NCBI RefSeq assembly: GCF_000005505.3
Contig: NC_016131.3
Span: forward strand, 14,901,501-14,965,500
Origin: Brachypodium distachyon
Taxonomy: Eukaryota; Streptophyta; Magnoliopsida; Poales; Poaceae
Direction of reading: 5' to 3'
Length of the DNA: 64,000 nucleotides
A program made the translations under genes and the position numbers. The stretch's first letter is position 1, and each line of letters starts with the position of its first letter. This document shows, piece by piece, positions 12,468 through 24,870 of the stretch. Under the pieces are notes generated by a model that was not told the origin of the DNA, ran no database searches, and was given only the letters and a program-made list of their open reading frames with translations.

Positions 12468-13271
12468 GCCGCCGACGCCGCGCGGTGGTCGAAGGGAGGC
12501 GCTCACGCTAGTACTGGAGGAAGAGGACGGCGACTCCTCTGTTCGGTCGGTGGCTTGTCTCTTGGGGCTCGGTTGGACCAGGTCTCCTCTCTCTCCCTCC
12601 CTCTCTCTGGCAGATGGGCCCGTGTGGCCGAATGCACCGATTTGAGGGTCGGTCGGACCAGGTCCGCAGCCTGACCGGACCGTGTACTCGAGCCAAAAGT
12701 CTCTTTGTATGACATGTGGGCCCTTGTGTACAAAATGTGAAGTTCCTAGAAAATTCAAAAGTCGTCAAACAAAAAGGGAAAGGCTGAAAGAAGTCTTTCC
12801 TAGCAAACCTGTAAAAAAAAGGCTTTCCAAGCATTAGTTTGAAAACAAAATAAAAATACAGGCAAAATTTGCAAGTCTATGGCGATGTCATGCTGCATTC
12901 GAGCAGTTCTTGCTTGAATTCAGCTGCATTCCAGACTCCAGAGCCAGTAAGCAAAGATGAAAGATCACAGCAGGGTAATGAAATTCTACTGACACAAGTG
13001 AAAATGTTCAGACTTATGGTCATATGCTGCTTTCTATCATAAACTGAACCGTGAATGTATTTACAAGGCCCCGGAATTCAGAAGGCTGGCATGGCAGGTA
13101 CTAGCTTGTTCGGCCGGCCGGCCACCGTCTTTTACATCGCCTCTGATAACTCGGCGAAACTAAGACAAAAATTACCCTGAGCGCAAGGCCGAGTTAACAA
13201 AAAGAAAAAGGAAAAAAACAGCAGCATGGTCGGCAAGTCTGGAGCCGCTGCAGATTTCTGCAATCCTCCGT
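12468..13271. other. Promoter of the small basic gene and 3' flank of HAK7
   Basis: About 800 bases between two minus-strand genes. GC-rich sequence at 12470-12680 is probably the 5' UTR and promoter of the gene at 12467. The part from 12840 to 13271 is probably the HAK7 3' UTR. No further gene seen. Confidence 0.5.
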
Positions 13272-16200
13272 CTAGACGTAGTAGATCATGCCGACCTCGA
13301 TGAGGCTGATGTGGGGTATGTGCAGCGTCACCGACGGGCCCCTGCAGTTCTTCCGGAGGAACGAGTAGGCGTAGTCGATGGCGAACGACTTGAGGAAGTT
13401 GGAGTTCTTCCTCGCCTTCACATACGAGTGCCCGATGATGTACGCCACGCCGGCCTCCTTGGCCTCCAGGAGGTCCGACAGCTCGTCCCTCACCTGCGGG
13501 TCGATCCGCTCCTCCTCCGATATCTGGAAACGGACCCTGCGGCGCCGGCTCAGGCTGCCCGACTCCTGCTCGTACAGGGACTGCAGGCTCTGGAGAGTCT
13601 CCGACTTGCTGCTCCTAGTCAGGGAGGTGCCTGCTGCTTCGTTCGAATCTCTCATGATCAGCCCGGTCCCGACTGTGTCAGCAGTGTGTATGACCGCCAT
13701 TCTTCCTTCGGTGGATGACTCGTAGCTTCCAGAAGAGGCAGCTTCTTCGGCTTCCATTTGGATGAACTTGGCGATGCTCATCACAAGGTGGTTCTCAAAG
13801 TTCTCGTCTTCTTTCTGCACATCTTTGTAACCGTACCTCACAATGCACCGGTACATCCGGTACTGCCTGGGGCCAATGCGTCCGATTAGGTACCGCTCAT
13901 CAGCCGGAACATAGGGCACTGGCACGGACTTCACGCAGACAAAGACCAGAATCTGGTGAAATGCAGGCAGGTTGGTGACGAAATGTGAGAAGATGGCAGG
14001 AACCCCAGTCACTAGCTCCGTGTAGATGAGGCCAATTCCAGGCACACGCATGATACCAAGGCTCGGGCCAAGTGTTAGGATCCACTTCATCGAAACCTTG
14101 TTCTGGAGATCAAACAGGTACTTTCGCCTCGTGCCGTAGTGCCACACGTACATGATGAACATGAACACGAAGGCAAGCGCAATTGGAGCCCATCCTCCCT
14201 GAGGAACCTTCATAACTGCTGATGACAGATATGCACCCTCGATTGACCCAAAGAATACAAGGAACATCAAGGCAAGCAGGATGTTCTTTTGCCACACAAA
14301 TATGATAACCAATGCCATCAGCCATGTGGTAACAAACATCACAGCTACACAAGCAAGACCTGAGATCATGCAGAGGAAGTGAGCAAAAGTTAGTATGGGC
14401 CTATCAAGCATGAAGAAATCAATGAAAGAAAGTGGTCAAGAATCTCAAGATCATCGTCACAGTCTAACGGCAAAATAAGTTTAGTTCCTACTTCCTAGTG
14501 ACCAAGTAATACACACCTCTGAAGTTAGGGATATCACTTATAATCTATATCCAAGAAAAATAGCAGCAGGTTTTACCAAATTTGACAACATCAAGCAGAT
14601 ATATGTCAGACAGAATCGGCAATTATAAGTTCTTTTTTTTCAGCAATGCTATACGTACGATAGAATTTGTACAACATTTTGGTACCATTAGACTCAGATC
14701 AACCTGCTGTCAGTCAGTGGGGACATCACCATGCAGTAACTTGTGAGTCTGGTCGTACGCATATCGTACGCGATATGTCGTATGCAAGGCATTTCTGATT
14801 TTTTTTAGGATAGAGAATTATAAATAAACAGATATACATTTCTTGAATATTTTAGTTGAACTAAGAATGGTAGCATCAAGTGCAGCAATGAGTTATCAAT
14901 ATAAGAGCGTGAACTATGTTGCAGAGGAAAATGCATATTACGATTAAATTGAAGTATATGAGGAACCATAAGGTTCGATAATAGAAGTTATGTGTTCCAT
15001 AGAATCTGCCTAATTTCAGCATTATTGAAGTTGTCAACTTACCATAAGCATTTCCTATAACTGTTATGTCACGGAAGCCCACTGTCACAGCTAAACAAAG
15101 GACCATCAGAATCCAATTTATCTCAGGTATGTAAATCTGGCCATAGATCCACCTTGATGTATGTACAACCTTCACTCGTGGAAAGCATCCCAAAGAAAGG
15201 CACTGCTTAACAATAGAAAAGGTCGCGGATATAACTGATTGGCTGCCCACAACTGCAGCAAGAGATGCTAGGACAAACATGGGCCAAAACACAGGACCTG
15301 CAAATATGATGTGCTATGCTTTAATGCTATTTCCAGTAACATGTGAAGCAAGAATTACCGGAGTATGTCTTTGGTGTTCAGAAGCTTACGTGGAATTGAT
15401 TGGTAGAAACTGTCTTCTACATCTGAGATGTTTTTGGAAAGGAACGCAGCTTGCCCCATGTATTGCAAAACAAGACAGGGATAAATGACACCAACAAAAG
15501 CCAACTAAAAAAGAAGGTGAAGAGACAGAGTCAGCATTTCTTTATCAATCTATAACTTATGTCACAAATCAAATATGCAGTTCTGCGTACGGCGTACCCT
15601 GATAGATGAAGCAGTGAAGTGGCCAAGATCGGCAAACATAGCTTCAGTGCCTGCATATATTACAGAAATTTTAAGACAAGACTATTTGCTGGGGAAGAAT
15701 AAATAATCTTAGCTAGATAACAGGTCTGCTTGAATTCACCTGTCACGGCAAGAAGTACTCCTCCTAGAGCAATCCAACCATCTCTTCCTGTTCTCTTGAA
15801 GAACTTTACAATATAGTGAGGGGAAAGAGCAAGACATATTCTAGGATTCCAGCGGATGATATTATACAGACCAATGCCACCAATGCTCAAGAGCCAGAGT
15901 ACAACAATGGGGGCAAACATAAATGCTACCCTATGAGTACCTCGGTGTTGTAGTGCAAAGAGGCCAACAAGCACAACACATGCAATCAATACCACCCAAC
16001 CTGTACACCAGCAAGTTAGTCAGGATGGTGAAAGCCATTTACTCAAGGGAACTACGACTAATTCAGATATATCCCTCAACGATGAAATTAAGGGTATAAG
16101 TAATATCTTGAATGCACAAAAATGAACTATGCACAACAAATGGCAAGATGATGTTTGCACAACACGAGTTGATGATGAGAAACCCTTTGATTACTTACAG

Positions 16201-18396
16201 GTAACTTGAGTTACAACTTACATAGGATTTTCCTCACATTTTAAAATTCACAGATGATAGACAGGTAATAAACATTAAATGGAATAGATTTTACTATATT
16301 AGCATATTAAGGGGAAACCAGAAGTGATCAAAGTGATAACTTGACTGGCACTTGAGATCCGAAACAGAATTTGGCCGCACTCAACACAGCACCCATGTAA
16401 GGAAGACTAATCGAGAGAACTAGAGAAGTATGGGGACGCTTATGTTACTGATTCTATCCCGACATATAAAAACTTCAGCTACCCACTTTGAAGCTATAAA
16501 GTTTACTAGATGAAATACTTTCTTAAGAGAGTTTTCTACACATATGTAATAATTAGAATATATTAAAAGAACGAGTTTGCGAAATAACCATTAAGCAATA
16601 GAAGGGGAAAACTAGGAAGAAGCTATACATACCATTTCCTAATCCACCGGTGTCGGAGTCTCGTAATCCAGATATGGCTGACAAAACTGCAACAATCACA
16701 GCATGAGTGACAACTGACAACAGCATTACTCGGAAAAATAAAAACTGACAACAGCGAAACACATGTGTTGCACAATTAAAGAAATGAAGAAGCCAAAGAA
16801 ACAGGGACATGTCATGCATACCAGAGATGGTGGGTGTAAGGACGCCATCACCTATCACCATGCATGCCCCAAACAGCACAAAAAGAAGCAAACAGGTCCG
16901 CAGCTTCCTGTGCTTCTCCAGAAACCTTTTGAATGGAGAGGAAACAGCAGCCCGATCACACCCAGGCTGGTAATATGTTGACAGCTCTTCATCTGCCGCT
17001 TGCTGGTTAGGAAGCAGACTCAACTTTGCATGTCTGCAGAGTAGTGAGTACAAAGCAAATGTCCCCCCTGTACAACACATTTACCTTAATCAGTAACCAT
17101 GTGTAGTCAGAAAAAGAAGCTAAACAAAGCAACTACAAGCCCCCCCCCCCCCCCCCACTCTTTCAAATGTAACCGTTTATCGTTATCAATATATACACTG
17201 TCGGAACCTTACCCAAAAGAAAAGGATAGCTGAAACCACCACTTGTGTAAAGAGAAAGAACATAAAATACACATGTGTTGCTTGTTATGATTATAATTTT
17301 ATTACAGAACTTCATCTTTTCTGTGTTCCTTTTCGCCTACTAGAATTTAGTTACTATCCTGAAGCTAACACTTCCTCAAAATTCAATGAACCAAAATTGT
17401 ACTAGGAGCATACGTACTTCAATTAGAAAATCAGTAACACAGTCTAGTACAACAAAATTACTCACCCTCGCCATTATCATCAGCAGACAATACAATTATG
17501 ACATACTTCAGCAACGGAAGGAGTGTCAAGGTCCAAAATATCAGCGAAAGCAGCCCAAAGATGGTGATCTCGTCACGGTAATTGTACAGATTCCCAGACA
17601 TTGCGCTCTTGAAGACATACAGAGGTGACGTACTCAGGTCTCCATACACCACGCCAAAGCTCTGAAATGCTAGTATGGAGAGAGTTTTGCGGTGATTTCT
17701 CCATTGGTCCTGCAAAACAACAGCCATAAGCACAGCAATAGTGTGAACAACAACAACCAGAAACTGGTCACTGCCTCAGTTGAACATCTGTACTAAACCA
17801 GCCTTCCAAAACAAATGGTAAATGCAATACAAAGTCGTCTTTTCCAGTGACGTTGGCAAAAACTGGAAGTCTGATGGCTGAAAGAACGTTTATTTCTCTC
17901 AGAAATTTTCAGCTATAACCTGTGCCAGTTTCAGTTTCAATTTACCAGAGTAAGAACATGCACACATGCGAATGAAAATTTCTGTGATAGGGATGCGTCA
18001 ACGCTGCAAAGAGACGGCGCGGGTCATGGTCAGTTTGAGCATTGAGCAAGCACCAAAACAAACATAACAGTTGACCTGATTCAATCAGGCGATGCGGATG
18101 AACCAATCTTCTCGAAACCAACTGGACTCAACAAATCAATGACCAGGAGAAGCGGATTGACCAGCTCTCCTCAGTGACAACAATCTCTCACCTCCGCTCC
18201 AAATCGACGGAATCGAACAGGGAAAAAAAGACACAACCGCCGAATCGCAAACAACAGCAACCGCCCGGAAACAAACCCTTGTCACAGCACAACAGAACTC
18301 CACCGCGCGCTCGATGCGGCTTGGGAGCAAGGGAGGCGGGTGGGGGAGTGGAGCCGTTATTACCTGCCGCGGCGAGGCGCCGATCTCCTCGTCCAT
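13272..18396 (-). CDS. HAK7: HAK/KUP/KT potassium transporter, HAK7-like
   Basis: Nine exons on the minus strand: 18396-18364, 17709-17466, 17067-16822, 16686-16633, 16000-15740, 15650-15598, 15504-15390, 15297-15043 and 14359-13272. They sum to 2349 bases, or 782 aa, the usual length for this family. Residues 30-42 read [13 protein letters not shown], the family pore signature, with the Ser typical of cluster II. Other family blocks are [70 protein letters not shown] and [12 protein letters not shown]. About 12 membrane helices are followed by a long hydrophilic C-terminus containing [12 protein letters not shown]. The protein is expected to be a K+ uptake or exchange carrier of the plasma membrane or tonoplast. 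Exon 1 is only 33 bases. The gene lies head-to-head with the CW-domain gene. Family certain; the HAK7 assignment rests on cluster II features and FZP linkage recalled from rice chromosome 7. Confidence 0.93.
17139..17157 (+). repeat. Poly(C) tract in HAK7 intron 2
   Basis: An uninterrupted run of about 19 C just upstream (in gene orientation) of the exon starting at 17067. It may be length-variable or prone to sequencing error. Confidence 0.7.
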
Positions 18397-19660
18397 TGGG
18401 AAGGGCTCCGGCTCCCGCTCCCGCCCACCGCCGGAATCTCGCCACAGAACGGCAGCTCCGCGAAGAAGCAGCAGCAGCAAGGGAAGCTAAAAAAAACCGG
18501 AGTATGTGAAGCTAAACTACGGGCCAAGTACTGCCGCAACGGCCCCGCCCCTAGCTAGCTCGGGGAGGCCTGGGAAAGCGACAGGGGTGTGGTGGGTAGT
18601 AGGAAGAAGAGGAGAGAAGCTTCCCCTCGCCTCGCCCAGTTTTGTAGCCGCAGACGGCAGAGGGCAGACGTAGACGGCAACCGGGGGGAGGTCACGTCGC
18701 CGTCTGGAGGACGACGCGTGAGAAGAAGAGCAGCTCGCGTCGCGCGGCGGCGGGCTGGATCGGGTTTCGGTCTGGGGGCCGCGGGGGAAGGCGGGCCGGG
18801 GTGTCAGCGTCGGTGGGCTAGCACGTGGGGGTGCACGGGGTCGTCGTCCCACACGGAGCGGTTTTGACGCGAACGGCTGTGGGGATCTGGATTGGGATCG
18901 GGACGATTTTGCGAGGGAATTGTGTGATGCGCGACCGTTTTTTTCCTTGTCTTAACTCCCAAGTAACTAACTCCCCGTTTTGGTTTTATGACCTTTATCG
19001 GAGTGCCGGCTCAAATGAGCTTGCGTCACAACGGAACAACAAAATAAAATGATACATTCAAAACATGCATCAAAAACTCTCTTTGCTATTCGTTAACGAT
19101 TTCCAAATATCCCTTTAAAAAAGGTTTTTTCTGAAGATTGTGTCTTTATACTCTAGTCTCTCAAAATAGAACAATACATTTTCTTCTGAAAATTATATAA
19201 CATCACCCGGCCAAAGAAGTTTTGAGACGGAATCACTTAATTTTTTTTAGTTCTCTTCAATATCTCACTTCAGCCGTTAAAACAAAGAATTAGCAGCGAC
19301 AACAAATTTATGTTTTGGCAGTTCGATGTTCGTTTATGAGTATAGACATTTGATTATTTTGTTGTGTATGCCTATTCTGAATTTCCTTGTTTTATGAAGG
19401 AGTTTATCAATATTAGATTAAATCAAGCCTAATTAATAAACTGACAGTGCACGTGTAAATTTTTTCCAATTATTTGATCGAGTTGTTCGGCGGATCTAGC
19501 TTGTGGTCAGTTCAGACGACTTGACGTCGTTGGCCTCTCGGCTATCTGACCACTCGTAGTCCTGTCTCTGCGTGGCGACTGGAGTCCGTCTTATATGGCC
19601 GGCAAGTATTAAATGTGGCAACTCGCCCGTGGATATCCGACCCAAGTGGGTAAAATATGG
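18397..19660. other. HAK7 promoter and 5' UTR region
   Basis: GC-rich to about 18880, consistent with 5' UTR and promoter of the minus-strand HAK7 gene, then AT-rich. Open frames here overlap the GC island on both strands and have no domains. No other gene seen. Confidence 0.5.
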
Positions 19661-20240
19661 GTCGACGTTTACGCCCATGGGTATACCCGATGGCCCACAC
19701 GATTAGTCATGGGTAGGGTATGGGTATAAGTTTATACCCATGGATACCCGATGGGTTGCCCAGTTAATATTTTAATTAAATACATATTATTTTTATTATA
19801 TAATATGTGGATTCTTTAATGAATAAGAATTAACGGATGAAACCTGCTATAAAAATAAAATAAAGACCAAGTGCAAAATTGGCCCAGTAGCCCTTACTCG
19901 ATGACCCATCAACTTGCATGTTTGGCCATCTCTCTCGCTCAGTCTGGCTCACAGAAGAAAGGCATCGAGGCGCCTTCTCCCATCTCCCATTCTACACTCG
20001 GCCATCATCTCTCGTTCTCTCTACTACGCCCTAGGCGCCGCCACTATTCTCTCTTGCAGTCTGTCTCATCAGCTTCTTCTAACAATTCGCCGTCTCCTCG
20101 TGTAATTTAGCCCTAGGAGGAGACGGCCGCGGCTGAGAAACGGAAGAGGGGACCGGCCGTGTGGCCGCGCCTGGGACACAGAGGGGATGACCGTGGGTTC
20201 GATTCCTTGCCCGATGGGTGCCCGATCAGGTCTCATCTTC
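19660..20240. mobile_element. hAT-like non-autonomous repeat (putative)
   Basis: The left side is built from interleaved GGGTATACCC / CCATGGGTA / CCCGATGGG words (19665-19760) and the right side repeats CCCGATGGGTGCCCGATC (about 20209-20226). Such telescoping 'ATGGGTA-CCCGATGGG' ends are typical of non-autonomous hAT-type elements in grasses. A GC-rich interior resembles an untranslated leader. I could not fix exact ends or an 8-bp target duplication. Confidence 0.35.
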
Positions 20241-20488
20241 CGACTCTCCTAGTGTCCTGGTGGAGCGATCTTTTTCTAGTCAGATTCGGAATTGTTGCCC
20301 GACTCTCGTAACGATCCCGCTTGGCGATGGATTTCCTCGCGGAGTTCCAGTCCAATTCAGTGCAGGTAACAGGCCAATCGGCTTAGTAGGCCTAATATAT
20401 ATGCAATCTTGGGGGCCCACATTTTTTTGGGAAGTTTGACAGACGACGGTGAAGGGAACGGTCCGTATTTTTTAGATAGGCATAGATA

Positions 20489-20582
20489 CTCCCTCCAATC
20501 CTAAATTGTTGTCGAAATATTGCATGACGCTTTTTAAGAATAGATGGTCAAATTTGAGTCAAGAATTTAGAATCAGAGGGAG
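20489..20582. mobile_element. Stowaway MITE
   Basis: The element begins CTCCCTCCAATCCTAAATTG after a TA and ends AATCAGAGGGAG before a TA. The interior shares TTGTCGAAATATT and CAAATTTGAGTCAAGAATTT with the other Stowaway copies in this window, though it is slightly deleted. Confidence 0.8.
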
Positions 20583-22959
20583 TACTTGATGAACAGGATA
20601 TGTTCTATAGGGATCATACTGTGACTATCTTTTTGGTTTCCAGACAGAGCTTCGGTGGGAGTATGTAGTGCCGAGACTCATTGAAAAGCAGAAGCTCCTC
20701 AAACACAAGACCTAAGAGCATCTCCACTTAGGCTCCCAAACGGGTTATGGAGACGCCAGCGTCAAAAATCTCACCCAGCCCCCCCCCCCCCTCTCCTAAA
20801 ATAAAAAAAGAAGCCGGCATGGCCCATCAATTCATTCGGCATCTCCAGGCCGCACCCTACTCATAGGGGGGCTAGCAGGGGTGCTGGATGAAGCTGAAAA
20901 GCAGCGCGGGCCATCCCTGTCGGCGAGACAAATCAACTTTAGGGCCCGACGTTTGGGAGGTCCGGTTGGGTGCCGGCTCCACCCCAAACAAATTGCTTGC
21001 GCTGGTGCCTCTCCAGATGGCCATGCGCCGGACGTCATACGGATGAGATGAGTGGAAATGCTCGAAGGCAGGAAACCTGACTGTAAGGACTGAATACAAA
21101 CCGTGACTGATAAGTGTTCACGACCAATGCGTCGCACTCGATCAACAGATGCAAGTAAGCTGTTTGTTTAGCTATACGTACGGACCCGATTGAAGTTTAA
21201 GAAACAACAAAGTGTGCAAAATGTCATGCATAGACCGAGTAGCCGGCCACATCCAATCTCGGTCCATATGAATACGATTCGTGTCCCATTCGTGCACTAG
21301 CTAGAAAATCCGGAATTATTGTTGGCGATCCTCGTTGATTTCTTTAGCGAGAATTATTGGCTGCGTACCTAATCCAATTTTTAAATTAGGGCGTACGCAT
21401 CTTCTTGTACGGAACCTGTCGTGGTCAATTTAAGTACACTGGCTAGCTACGGTACAACAAGTTAGACACTGCATGCAGTACTGTTTGCATCAGATCGATC
21501 TATACGGCTGTGGGTTCAATAATCTGACGGCTAGGATCATCCAGATCGCCATTGCATTTTGTGCCCATGCGATAGATGATTTGATCCGCTCGTATGTAAC
21601 TTCGCAGGTCATAGAGGGCTCTGGAAATTGTTTATGCGCCAGACGATAGATGTCCTGGGAAATTAGTACTCCTGTACTGTCTGCACTGCATTTGTTTAGT
21701 TTCCTAGTCTTCGATCGAGCTGAATAATGGCCAGATAGTTACAGATGACATCACATGATTGGTAACGACCGACCACCGTGCACAATAATGACCCGATGAT
21801 GATCGATGCACGCGTGTACTATATGCCCCGGCTCATGATTGCCAGTTTTGTAACGAGTGACTGTGACTCGTGGGAAAATGTCACGGAGTATAGTACTCCG
21901 TATACATCCGAAAATGAAGAACGAGTGTTCCATTGCTAAGCCTCTCTTTGGCACGGGGACACTTGCGTTACGTACGCCTATCGCCTCTCACGGGAAATGG
22001 GGATCGATGCAGTAATGCACCGTGTGGCACGGAACCAAGCTGAGTTTGTACCGATCATAGGATCGTACGTGATATCGTGTCAATCATGGGCGAGAATTTT
22101 ATCTCCTCGCTCGTGATTAATTGCCGCTGTCTTATTATAGCTACCCGGACGCATATGCTGATCCGGTACTGCAGAGGCCGGTCCATGTTGGCAACTTGGG
22201 CTGCCTGCCTGCCTGCCCGTTTCTGTTTGGGCACACCGTGTCCTTCCTGCTGTGTTGTTGTAGTGCTGTTTTTGAATCAACTTGGGCTGGCACCCTGCCT
22301 TACGAATTCCATAGAAAAAATAACAGCGTGTGTCACGTGCTGTCGCGTGCAGCGCCATTCCCACAGTTAACTCCGGCGGCCGTTAAACTCGGGCCATCTC
22401 TGACAGTCTATAGGCTAGCTCGTGCAACTGCTTGCAGTTGCAGCCTTGCAGGCAGTAACTGTACTCACGTCATTGACGATTGACTTGATACGTTATGACG
22501 GCTACCTCGATGGTGTGTATGCTGATCGCTGAATTGTCTGATACGAGAAATAAAAGAATATATATACTGCTATCTCTTCCTAACCTCGCATGCATGGCTT
22601 GCTCGAATGTTCAACGACATTGTAATGTGCAAGCTTTGCTGCCTCTACTCTTTCACTATTCATCCATTTTTGATTCAAAAGGAATGGAATAAAAGAAAAC
22701 ATATCCTTCGAATTGTAAGACTACATTTTCCCTGACTAATACGTCAACGAGTAAATTAAGAATGCACAAGTAGAAAAATGATAAGCACAAACAGGCTACC
22801 ATGGAAAATATTACTAGGCAGTTATGTTTACTTCGCCTATAAGGACTTCTACCGGTGGTGGTATTTGGTGGTGTCTCGTCGTCCTCGTGCCGTACAATCT
22901 GCCATTGCGATTTGGAAAATTGTTTGTCGCAGAACAATAACCGTTAAAACAACACCCCC
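20583..22959. other. Intergenic, nothing convincing
   Basis: The stretch at 20705-21140 starts with AAGAGCATCTCCA, a sequence common at the ends of PIF/Harbinger- or hAT-type MITEs, but I found no matching far end. The remainder is AT-rich with short meaningless frames. Confidence 0.4.
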
Positions 22960-23735
22960 TTTAAACACACAGAGCACTTTTCATTCGTCCCGGCCCGAAA
23001 ATACCGGGCCGTGCTTGCCTCCCGGGCCGGGCTCAGGCCTGGATTTTTTGCCCATGCCAATTTTCGGGCCGGGCTCGGGCTTCAGTTTGCAACCCGAAAA
23101 AAGCCCGGCCCGGCCCAACATTACTAAATACTCTGCAGCTAACATGGATTCCAGATGAAAAAGGCCCAGCCCAGCCCAGCAAATAGGACACTACACAAAT
23201 ATCCTGAACCACCAGCCCCCTCCCCCAACTCCCCACCTACCGAGCCGTTCCCAAACCCCAATCCCCCAGGGGCAGTCTCTCTCGTTCCCCTCTCCTCTTC
23301 TCCGGCCGCGCGATGTGGTCCCTCCTCCGCCGTGCAACGCCCACCCTCCTCCGGCTGCAAATCTGCGACGGCTCCTCCTCCGGTCGCGCGAACTCCTCTG
23401 CCTGCAGATCTGCAACGGGCTACCTCCTACGGCTACAGATCGGATGCCCACCTCGTCTCTCTCCCTCACTGATCTGATACTTGTATATTGATTTGCATAT
23501 CACGTGTGTGTTCATGTGCAGATCCTGTATTCATGTGTGCTTGTGTATTTATGTAGCAAATGTGTGTTCAGGTCATTGATGTTGATTATGGATGTGCAGA
23601 CTTTTGGTTTTCTTTTTGAGGGGTACTCGTAATTTTTGGTGGGCTACAATCTGTTAAACATCGGGCCTTGGGCCGGGCTCGGGCTTTTACAAGCCCGGCC
23701 CAAAACCGCGTGGGCCAGGTATAGTGCAGTGCACG
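22960..23735. mobile_element. Second hAT-like repeat with GGCCCGGCCC ends (putative)
   Basis: The left end is dominated by GGGCCGGGCTCGGGC and CCCGGCCCGGCCC words (22990-23180). The right end has the inverse arrangement, GGGCCGGGCTCGGGC then AAGCCCGGCCC (23670-23710). The interior (23200-23470) is GC-rich and leader-like. The arrangement resembles internally deleted hAT elements. Exact termini and target duplication are not clear. Confidence 0.4.
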
Positions 23736-24870
23736 GCCACCATGCTAACGTCTGTAGAAGCTGACATATCTCCAACGTTTATCTGTCCAGGCTGGAAGGA
23801 AACCGTGAGTGGCAGCCATCAGTTGGTTGGAGCCTTGGAGGACGACTCAAGGACATGAAGGATCGAAAGGCTCCAAGCAACTTTCTGACAGGGACACGCA
23901 AATTCGCTCGCACGAGGAAATGAAAACCGCGCGGTACTCGACGTGACGTTAACTGATGTTTCTATGACGTCTCGCCCTTTTTCGTTCTTCATTTGGCAGG
24001 GAAAACGGAATGACGATACTACATCAGGAGACACACGTGTTGGAACATGGCGATTTAGGCAGAGCACTTATTTACTTCTGCTTCTCTCAGACTGCATCAC
24101 CAGCTCTCTGTGCATATTTCCTTTTTGAATTTTTACTTTCTTTTTCTGTCGCAGTAACTATAAGAAGAACGAAAGAGCGTGTATATGAAGAACCCGAACC
24201 TGTCGTCACACGTACAGAAGACCTGAAACCACCTTTCCTTTTGGCGAAACGACGCACATCCGCACCCGAATTATTATCACAAGCCCGAAGGAAGGAAGGG
24301 AGGAACATTCGATTCCAACGGAACGATTCCGTCCGCTCGGGGGGAAAGGCAAAGAAGGGGAAAAAGAGGAAAGCATCACTTGCATCGGCGAGCAAACCAA
24401 ACAAAACAAACGCCGCCCACAAGCGCACCCAGCCGAAGAAGGCCAGGTCGTCGTCTACCAAACGGGAGAAACGAGAGAGAGGCAGCCGCAAAAAGCTTTG
24501 CTGGGGTAAAACAATTAAAAATTCCACCCGTCGCGTGCGACGAAGCCTCGAGGCGAGACGCCTGGCCGAGGCGGAGAGAGAGAGGGAGGAGAGAGGGGGT
24601 GTGGGTGTGACCGAGCCTCCGTGTCCGTGTGGGTGTGGGCGAGCAGCGGTTTGTTCGAATCTCGCGATCCCCAAATCCGGAGGCATCCCTCGGATTGGCC
24701 GATTCGGGCGCGGCGGCTGCGGCGGCGAGAGATTCGCCCGATCGTGGAGCTTTAGGGGTCGGATTTGTGCTTGCGATTTGGGGTGGGCGTTCCTGAGCTT
24801 CGTCGCGGGGAAGGCGGGCGGGGTTGGAGGGGTGTGGGGTCGGGCCGGGCGGTTTGCTTGGGTTGGGTGG
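23736..24870. other. Promoter and 5' UTR of the CW-domain gene
   Basis: Purine-rich sequence with GAGAGAGAGGGAGGAGAGAG at about 24576-24595, then GC-rich up to the ATG at 24871. A long open frame continuous with exon 1 runs through here but shows no protein features, so I treat it as untranslated leader. Confidence 0.5.

Noticed and set aside
12171..12758. 195-codon minus-strand frame over the first exon of the small basic gene
   Set aside because: Only 12364-12467 of it is coding; the rest is leader and intron sequence. The spliced model joins a conserved second exon.
20185..20225. GGGTTCGATTCC, a tRNA/SINE B-box-like word
   Set aside because: No acceptor, D-arm or anticodon arm around it, and it lies within the hAT-like repeat.
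24010..24870. Long plus-strand frame upstream of and continuous with CW exon 1
   Set aside because: It starts at an unremarkable ATG in repeat-like sequence, has no domain, and the family N-terminus begins at 24871.
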